In this document: in pieces, positions 39,992-49,700 of the stretch
Numbering within the stretch: position 1 is the first letter of the stretch
Layout of the letters: the number at the start of each line of letters is the position of its first letter
NCBI GenBank assembly: GCA_949775045.1
Contig: OX459107.1
Coordinates: 13,721,779 to 13,785,778, forward strand
Source of the DNA: Metridium senile
Taxonomy: Eukaryota; Cnidaria; Anthozoa; Actiniaria; Metridiidae
DNA length: 64,000 bases
Reading direction: 5' to 3'
The notes under the pieces: model-generated
What the model saw: the letters and a program-made list of their open reading frames with translations, nothing else
What the model was told of the DNA's origin: nothing
The model's database searches: none
Made by a program: the position numbers and the translations under genes

Positions 39992-40555
39992 ATGCAATGT
40001 GATGAGTTGCGAGTGGGAACTAGTTTACAGATTTTAATAAGAAAAACAGTTCAAGGAAAGTTGTCACTGTACAATGAAGTTGATTTACTTGAACAATATG
40101 AATATGAAATATATCAAAATTGTAGATTTGTCTAATTTGATGAGCATTAAATAGATTGTATCATCTGATCATTTAGATTATGTCCTATGCTTGTTTAGAA
40201 CTGGCTGATAAAGATGAGACATCATGATTTTGAGTATGTCCTACTGTGTTGTTTTCATGAAAGTTCAGGGAAAAGGACGTACTTTTCAGGAAATGTTTGC
40301 AAACGAATTTTGTAATATTCCGGAGGAATTAGACTACGAGTAGTCCCGCTTTTCCCTCCAGAAGTAGTAAATAAAAAAATGATGTTGCAGGATTCCTGTG
40401 GAGCGCTACCGGATTTATTTTTGGCGCGCTCAACAAGAATCCAGCAACATTTGTCACTGATTCTGGCCGGAAAAGAGGTTATGTTTTAATGATAACCGAA
40501 CACGAAATAAGTAGTCGATTGGTGAATCTTGTTTCTTGTTCTTTTGTGATCGGTT

Positions 40556-40809
40556 GGGACTTGTCAAAAATTAGCAGGGGGGAGGGGGTGTGGCGTTTTG
40601 AAATGAAGTGATAAAAATTTCATGACCCTCCCAAAGTAAAGGATCATAATATCTTGACCCTACCCTATGTCACAATGTCTTCTTTTGCACAATCCTCATT
40701 TTTGGTGGTTTATTATTTTGTGACCCTCCCTGTTTAGGTTCTTAAAAAGTGATGAGCCTCTCCCAGTTTCCACCCCCCCCCCCCCCCCTGCTCATTTCTG
40801 ACAAGTCCC
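40556..40809. mobile_element. MITE nested in the Helentron
   Basis: GGGACTTGTCAAAAATTAGC is mirrored by GCTCATTTCTGACAAGTCCC. The interior has TGACCCTCCC phrases that also occur near 63000, and a poly-C run. No gene. Confidence 0.75.
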
Positions 40810-41406
40810 TTATATTAAAATCAATATCATCATATTATTTATTAATGTTATTTAGTTATATTTATATAAGCATATTATTTCGTGATCAGTTATCATGAAA
40901 ATTATTTTGAAATATGTTTCACAAACAATGATATCCTAGTCTTAAATCTGTGAAAATGCTGTAAAAAAAAGTATAAATTTGTGCATCTTCTTTGAATCGT
41001 CTACAGGGACCTACAATTGTAGCTCTAATAGTTTGTTATGGGAATTACTCTGGCTTTGCAAACTGACCCTAAATTCAAAACATCCCAAATTTCAATTGCA
41101 CATTAAGTAGAGCAGAACAATCATAATAAAGACAAATGTCAACATGAATTAACACAACTCTTTTATTTAGCTTAAATAAGAACAACTTAATAGTTACAGT
41201 AATATACTAAAGAAATATTAATAAAATGTAATAGATTGTTTTCTGGAAATATATATACTGACGAATGGCTATCAAAAGGAAAAAAACATAGTTAACTATT
41301 ATGGTAAATTTAACTTCAACATATGCAACATAGCATTTAACTCAACAGTAGTACATACAGTTGAACAACCTAGTATATACGTACATATGCTTGTGTGCTT
41401 ACTTAG

Positions 41407-42539
41407 CTAATTTGCATTCGTTATTTTAAGACAGCGGAGATTTGCAGAGTCATAAGTAATTGCTATGTTCTGAATAGAAAACAAACGTGTTATGAAAATG
41501 TTATCGTCCATCATAACAACTTTCTCACCAAAAAAATCATCTAAAACATTGTCATTTACTGTGATTATGAGTTCTTCTTGTGCACCTGGTGGAATGACAA
41601 CCAATTTAGCAGTGAGAGATTTTGGCCAGTCTTCTAATCTCATCATGGAATTGCAGTTGTCACACTTGATCACCGATCAGTAGAGGAGGCTTGTAAGATT
41701 CTTCTAGCGCACTGCATGCACTTGAGAAAATTCTCCACTCTTTGCACCCTTTTAATCCTTTCTACTTCTATTACTTGTTGTTCTTCATTCTGTGCTAGAT
41801 CTTGTTGTTGAAGTTCTTGTAGGGCCGGTACGTCAATCGGCTTTATAGTGGTTTTAAGTGTAGTTAATAGCTTTTTCTTCAAAGACCAGACACGTACCTA
41901 AATAGGTAGATAATGATGAGTATAGGTAATAATATGGTTGCGAGTTCAATTTCGGGTTAATTTGCAGGAGTGTGTTTTTCACGCGGGATGTGCAGAAATT
42001 AATCTGATAATATCATAAAAACTAACCTGTACGCGGTCTAAAAGGTACACTTGTCCTTCGTCGACTTGTCCGATGTTGGATTCCCAGATGTCGACGGGAA
42101 TAATGCCGGTTTCATAAGCGATGACCGCCTCCATGACGTTGAGGCGCTTCCTCGGACTTCCCACGGTTCGAGAATCTTCCCACGTACTGTGACCATATCC
42201 CATTCTTTGTTTGCATTCAGAACTTCCAAAATAGTCACGGGGAGTCGTCGTCTGAGCATTTTGGAAGTTGTATTCGTGTTGTTCTGGACTACTGATGTTG
42301 CTCATGTCATTTATATTAACTGCTTTGAGTCGATCATCGGTATGAGTGTAATTGCGGATTTTGACAGGTGTACGAGTGGTTTGACTTTGTAGAAGGAGCG
42401 TCCTCTTGGCTGAAGAATATAGCAATGCTTCCTTGGTTTCAGTGCTAGACGTATGAAGTGTTAAACTGCAGTAGTCCATAATTTGTGTTTCCTCGATTAC
42501 GTTTAGTAGGAGATAAGTCATGGACATATGCAATGACAA
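41407..42539 (-). pseudogene. RPA-like single-strand DNA-binding protein of the Helentron, frameshifted
   Basis: Helitrons often carry an RPA-like OB-fold protein that would bind single strands during rolling-circle transposition. Here minus-strand pieces read TPVKIRNYTHTDDRLKAVNI with MSNISSPEQHEYNFQ, then TILEVLNANKEWDMVTVRGK, then VMEAVIAYETGIIPVDIWES and VDEGQVYLLDRVQ, ending in a spliced intron (42026-41898, CAG|GTTAGT to TTTAG). After it come VRVWSLKKKL, a CMQC...CDNC zinc ribbon and a C-terminus stopping at 41407. Continuity needs three single-base frame changes (near 42240, 42163 and 41672). Damage is therefore likely, although the neighbouring 8-kb ORF is intact. Start chosen is only the longest frame; the true start may lie elsewhere. 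Confidence 0.7.
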
Positions 42540-43550
42540 ACTGGTCCGTTTTCTGAGAATCAGTCGATATCGCTGAATTGTTCTAGATTAAATAAACGGT
42601 TGATGACGAGTATGATTGGTCAAAATCGATTGCGAGCGTCTGAGGAAACACTGTCGAGTGCGAAGATTATTTTGTGATTGGTCGATTTTATTGATTTTTG
42701 ATTGGTGCATTGGTCAAGATAAATATATAGACCAATCAAATTTATGTTCGTTTGATCCTATTTTTGGCTCAAGGTTGCATAGCTGTTTTTTAGCAAATTT
42801 GAATTTCCTTCTCGGACCATTCCAGTTTCTATGTATCATTTCGAAAATATATTGAAGAACTGAAAGGAGCAAAACACAGACATCAATGTCTTATGCATTT
42901 GAGAAACAGGGCTGAGCCACAAAAACTACTTGTAGATCGATATAAACTAGAGAAGTGTCAATGAAGGCCGTCAAAAGACTACGCTGGCAAAGTTGTCCGT
43001 TATAGAGAACTATCGTTTGATCGTTATACCGGTAAATGCTTTATCTTGGACTTTTAACGAAGTAAGTATTCAGACTTTTATTATATTTACACTATGATCA
43101 TCAATATATGTTATACTTGCTTTTGATTGTTGTTGAAAGCTGTATACAAACTCTGATGAGTACCTGATTTGACGACAAGTTTGAGGCAGCAATTTATAAC
43201 TTCGTATAAAGCTGATAATTCTGAAATATATTTTTTTACTTAGGAAAATGCTTTCAGATGGATTAAGTATTCCAGAGGAATGATTGGATGTGTTTATGTT
43301 CAGACAAGTTAATACTACTCGATCTAGATCTCTTATTGGAAAGTATACAGAAACTACAAGTAGAAGTGTGCAGAAATCGACAAGATGAAAGTGAACAAGA
43401 AAATAAGCTTAAACTTACTTTTTCATGCTTGTAGGCAATTGGTATGTACATATTAAAATTAACATAAATTACTACGATTTGTGACTGAACGCAGAAAAGG
43501 GAAAAAAGGAAAATGACAGGCGAATTGAAACCTGGGGATTCCCTTGTATA
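42540..43550. other. Helentron spacer between the RPA relic and the polyprotein
   Basis: No intact gene. Short frames on both strands are not recognised. Confidence 0.5.
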
Positions 43551-43554
43551 TTAC

Positions 43555-43690
43555 CCTTGTATATTTCAGATTTATTTTCGATATAGCAATAGAAGTGATA
43601 GATTTTGCTGTGTTTATAATATATGTTTGCTATTACAAATTTAAGTGCATTGATTAAGGGGAAATATTTATGCTGTACAATTAATGCATA
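43555..43690 (-). pseudogene. Duplicated fragment of the Helentron endonuclease domain
   Basis: The minus-strand frame has QHKYFPLINALKFVIANIYY followed by a YCYIENKS-like piece. It parallels EHQYFPSINALKLIIINN and YRKQSS of the main ORF (residues about 2539-2573), at roughly three quarters nucleotide identity. It lies just after the main ORF's stop on the same strand, so it is a partial tandem duplicate or the stub of another Helentron. Confidence 0.65.
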
Positions 43691-43787
43691 CATGTGTATA
43701 TTTGTATAACAACTAGCTAGGTAATTTTAAGGTATAACATAAGATATATTAATAATAAGTTATAACTTATATTATCAGATATCAGAA

Positions 43788-46700
43788 TTAATGATTTTTG
43801 GGTTTTACAGTTACTTTGACTATTTCATGGTCAGAATAGTATACACTAATTACAGAGCAATGAACAATGTCAAATTTTAATGGATTTAGATAAATATGGT
43901 CCAGTAAACTTCCAGCAGAAACAAATGTTGGTTGTTGTACAATTTGATTATAATGTAGAGAAATTAACATGGATCTAAGTGGGCTGGCATCATTTTCATT
44001 GAAGTAATTAATGTTGAAGTCTCCCATAACTACATCAAAATAATGACTATTGAGAATTTGTTCCATACTAGATATATATTGTGACATATTTGAGGATTGT
44101 TTTCGATACAACAGTAGAAATGACAGTCGTTGCTGTGTGATATTGTTAATTATGATCAATTTCAATGCATTTATAGATGGGAAATATTGATGTTCTTTGA
44201 TTTCTATGTCATCTTTGATACATACTGCCAGGCTGGAGTACTTATCGGATACATGGTCTTGTCTGAAGAGTTTAAATGGATGTAAGTGATTAGATATTTC
44301 GTTATCATTGTCATTAGGGAGGAGCTGTGTTTCTGTAAGAGCTATGATATCACTATTAAGGATATTGGCATCAAACTTGATATCAATGCTGTGTTTTCTG
44401 AGAGACCTTACATTCAATAGACAGATGTTAATATCATTTATTGATTGTGTCCTAGCTTGGGCTGTACGTTCATTTGTAGATGGGATATTTGATAATGATA
44501 AAACATCTCTTAACCTTTCATATTCTTCATGAACTTTAGGATTTGCCTTAACATGTTTGCTTTCAATGTGTCCAAGAATATGAATACCTTGTAAGGAGGT
44601 TGAACGACTCAATGCAACATATATTTGGCCATAGTTGAATGATCTTTGTCTATTTAAATTAAAACTGATAACAACATTTTGCAGTGTCAATCCTTGCACT
44701 TTGTGTACAGTACATGCCCACGCTAGTGTCAGAGGGAACTGTATTCTTTGTATTTCTGGAGAAGAGGCTTTTCCTGGTCTGACTTTGATTCTTGTTAGTA
44801 CAGGCTCAATGGGGACAATTCTGTTTTCTCTGGCAAAAGGATTTGAACATTTTGCTATAGCATTTCTTCCAGCATCATGATCATCAAACTTGATATAGAT
44901 AACAGTTGGTTTCTGGGTATTTTGATTGACTTCAATTTTAATTACAGTTCCCATTTGACCATTAATGAGTCTATCAGCAATGTCTATGTTTGTTGTTAAC
45001 ATTACTCTTGCATTTTCCTTAATCAGGATTTGAGAATCAAGTCCACCTGTTTCAGATCTCCCCCTTAATAAAACTTTGCTTATATCTTGTCTTGTTACTT
45101 TTTGTGGGTATTGATCTACTGCAGTGAGTATGAACTGTGGTGTTGGAATTTGATCTAATTTTGTGAGATTATACTCATCAACAGGTTTATTTTCAGCCCA
45201 AATGTGTAAAGCATCTGATGGATAATTGACATCTGTTGGTGTAATTGATCTAGACTGTATGCACTGGATATCTTCTTCAGTTTGAGAAGCTGTTCTGAAT
45301 CTATTTAAAAGTTCAGTGAATGTTTGGTCATCTTTTTGTCTCATGATTTCAGTGAGCTCTATCATTGTGAAAACACTCCATGGATGACACAGGTTGAATG
45401 CATCATTCTTGTACTCATCAAAAACAGCTTTTCTACGTATAGGAGGCAATTGATACAGATCACCTACAGCAATAATACTGATACCAGCAAAGAGTTGAGA
45501 GTTGGATGTACCAAACAGTTCTTTTAATCTTTGATGGATGTGAAGTAGAGTGGTGTTTCCAACCATAGAAATCTCATCTATTATTATGAGCTTAAGTTCA
45601 GCCAAAGACAATCTCATCTGTGTTCTCTTTTGGTCAGACATTGGTGGTAGCATATCACCTGCTTCCTTAGGAATTGATAAAGCAGTATTTATTGTTGTTC
45701 CATTGATATTAATAGCAGCAACCCCGGTTGGGGCCATTAAGAGAACAGTGGGCAATTCTGGGTTCATAGGAGCATGTCTGAAAGTTTTCACAGCAGTGTG
45801 ATAAATTGTTTTGATCAAGTGACTTTTACCTGCACCAGCACCACCAGTCACAAATAGATAGATTGGTTTAACTTCTTCAGGTTTTAAGCTATTCATATTT
45901 TTCATCATACTTCGACACCATGAAAGAACAATATTATATGCACAGCGTTGTTTGTTGTTCAATGACCTAACAGATTCACGCAGCGTGTCATCTGATATTG
46001 CACTTGGTTGAGTGTGTGTTGTTATTCCTGGTAATACATGTTGATTAGAATCAGATGTTGATCCAAGGTCTGAAGGTAATTGCTCATGAAAAGATTCTTC
46101 AGGTATAGAATCATCTTGTATCTCTGAATGCAAGTCAGAATTTTCTTGATCGTTGATTGGATCAAATGAGTGAATGATATTACCCTGGTTATTTCTAAAA
46201 GATTCGAGGGCTTCTGCAATAGCATCTGCATCAGGTTCAAATACTGATCGATTGTGCTCTACAATTTCTTGGACACAAGGCTCATAGAACTTTGATGCAT
46301 ATGATTGATCTGTGCCAGTCAAATTAGCTTCATCTCTCCATGGGTAATATAGAAACAACAAATGGTGGAAGTACTTTTCAGGTTCTTTTGTTTTATTTGG
46401 GGTGTGATACCTAATAACAGCTTGAACTTTTCTGCATTTCATCTTCTCATTAGTGTTCATTAGTTTTATTTGACGTGGAAGTGATGAACTGCTATTATCT
46501 ATAATTGAATGTTGCATTTGAATGATTTCATCAGTGAGCACTTCTGGTTGTGCATCAATAGTTTCACTGTTTTCTTTTCTATAGTCCTTGTAGTAATAGG
46601 ATGCAAACTCAGCTAGACAAAGATTATTAACAGCAGGAATAGAGGTTGGTCTAATACTATAGCGTTCAATTAGGTTGGACTTGAATATATCGGTACTATC

Positions 46701-49700
46701 CTCATCAAGATCTTCCAATTCTTGCTGTGATTTTGCTACTCGTATTCGTTTCTCTGGTAAATCTGTATTAACAAAAACTGTTCCAGGGAAGATTTTTCTT
46801 AACCACAATTCAGGCATGCATCGGTAAACACATTCTTGTGAACTAACTTCTCTTGTAGAAAGAAAGGCAGCACCTATTTTTTTCAAGCCATCTCTGATAT
46901 TCATGCTGGCAGCTTTAGCCTCTTTTGCTGCATTCATGATAGCCTGTGAGCATTCAGTTTCATCCTTTGAAAGATAGGAGCATATATATGTTATGCATTT
47001 ATAGTGGTTAAAAACTGGTTGCAAGTCAACATTAGCAGCAAATCCCTTGATACCAGCAACAAAGTAATTGTTAATGAAACAGCTGTCCAAAGGTCTTTTA
47101 AGGTGTAATCCAAAGTCTGAATCAGGTGACATTGATAATGCTGAGTAATATTGTTCTTCTGTGATACCAACAGAATTGAAAATGTCAGCTTCAGTTATGT
47201 TTGGGTCATAATCAGCTGGCTTACTGGGATTCAATACTTTGTTTATTTTCTCTTTTACAGATGTTAAGATTTCCTTTTGCTTTTCAAGGACAATTTTCTT
47301 TTGATCATCATCAAGATCATCAGGAAGTGGTTCTGATACAATTGTTCTGTTTGTGAAGAACTGACCAAAGTTAAACCTGCACTGGATGTTCTTATATTTT
47401 CTACATGTTTTTGAATGAGTGTGTTTTTGATAAAATTTAACCATGTCATGTAGTTCAGGGTCTGTTTCTTTGTTTGGTAGGTAGGCCTGTACATGTTTAT
47501 CTATGAATTCTATATAAGCTTCTTTTGTTTCTCGTGTTAGTTTGGGACAATCTTCAGTCCATATCAATGCATGTAAGTGTGGAGATCCTCTCATTTGAAA
47601 CTCAATACGAAGGGCATAGTACACTATTTTACCAATAGGTTTTGCACTGGTGAGTAGAACTTCAGTAAAGAAAGTTTCAACTCTGTATTGAAAATGTTTT
47701 GCAACCACAACAGGATTCAAATTTAACATTGAACACTTCTCATTATAAGACATAGCTTCAACTTGTTCATCTGTCATGTTCATTCCTCTAGTTCTAGCAA
47801 TTATCTGAAATAGTTCAGGCCATCTAAGATCAGCACAAGATAATGTCATGAACCATGTAGGAATACCAAGTTGTTTGACCATAGCCACAACTTCATACAT
47901 AAATTTCTGCCAGTAAGGAGGAGTTCCTGGGATTTGTCTTAAGAACAGATAAGCTTGGTCTTGACAAATAAGATTCTGTAAGCTTTGTACATTTGATCTT
48001 ATTTGTGAAGCAGTAAGAGATTGTCCATGAATTTTTTTGAGAGCAATATTAATACTATCTTTTACCTTCTTTTGTTCAATTAAAAACTGTGCAAAAAATA
48101 AGTACTCTGGATTTGTTGCAAATCTGCTACTATGGTGAAGTAGTCTTGCATTGAAGTATTTGGTGGGTGTCAGCTTAACCTTTCGTTCTACAGTGTAACC
48201 AAACCTTCCTTTAGGAAACAAAATTGGGAATGCTAACTCTTCACATTGCTTGTCCATCATAAATGATACAGGATGTTTATTTTCTCCTGGTGCAATATTA
48301 TATATTTCACTTCCTGAAGAAACATTGTTATCTTGATCAATAGTAACAGGATAATCAGGTATGACTGACTGCACACATGTCTCATTAGTTGGTGCTCTTA
48401 ACTCATTTAATGGATCATCTATCTCTTCATCATCATTATTGCCTGTGCTTATATCATGTTCGGTATCAACCAATGGCTGTTGTGCATTATTCAGAGATGT
48501 AGAATGTGTGACACGATCATGATCTATTTGTTCATCCTCATTAGCATCTGTGCTTATATCATGTTCACTATCACCAAATGACTCTGCTGTACTATTATTC
48601 AAATTGGTCTGAGGTGGCAATTCTGAACGAGATTCACTGTTCTGTAATGATGTAAGACTAGTGTCAATATTGTCAATGTCTATTGTTATTGTACTATACA
48701 ATGCATTGTTTGTCCTTAGCCAATTGAGAGCATTCAGTATAAATTGAGGACGTACAGCCTGAAAGTACACATGACCTCTGAATTGAAGTTTGCGTTTCAG
48801 TTTCAACAAAATTATCCCAGATCTTTCAGGAGGGCGTGGTAAGATATTACAAGTCTTATCACATTCAACAGGTACATTACAGATAGCGCCTTTTATCTTT
48901 CTTTGCTGACCTTTTGGCATCACAACAATTTTCTCAAAAACAATTCTTTGCGCCACAAGTATTTGCTCCAGTTTTTCTAAAGCAGCAAGCTCTGAAGGGA
49001 TCTCATCTACATACATATTATTGCATACAGCTTGGCATGGAACTTGACCTTTGACTACCTTTGAATTACATGTTTTACAAATGTATTCCTTGCTATCAAA
49101 TGAGACTTTACCAGTAAAAACATGAGTTATGTTGCCGTTAAAATTTTGCTTGTTTAATAAAATGACAGATTTTCTATATAGCATTCTGTTGCAAACAGAA
49201 CATATATAGTATGGGCCTTCTTTTATTTTATTACGAAAAACTGATATGCAATGATAGATGTCATTTGTTTTTGAATTACACATTCTGGATTCTGCATGAG
49301 CCTTAAGCAGTTTGGTCTTCTTTTCAACATCCAATGAATTGTAGATTTCTCTGGATTTCTCTGCACGTGCTTTAAGCAGTTCAGTCTTCTTTTCAACATC
49401 CAATGAATTGTAGATTTTTCTGGATTTCTCTGCACATCTTTTAAGATGAGTTATCTTCTTGGAGGTATCCATTGTTTTATATCTTTTTTTATTGCAAGTA
49501 GCAATATTTTGCATTTTTCTTTTCTTCTTTTCAGGTTCCATATATGAATACATCTCTCTTTTTTTATTTTTTATTTGCATCTTTTGTTTGTTTGATTTAA
49601 ATTTCCTTAGAGTATTCTGTCTTTCCTTATCACTGGTTATTTGAGAACAGGAAAGAAAATATAGTACATATTTTGCATCACAGTTGGCGCTTTGTTCTTT

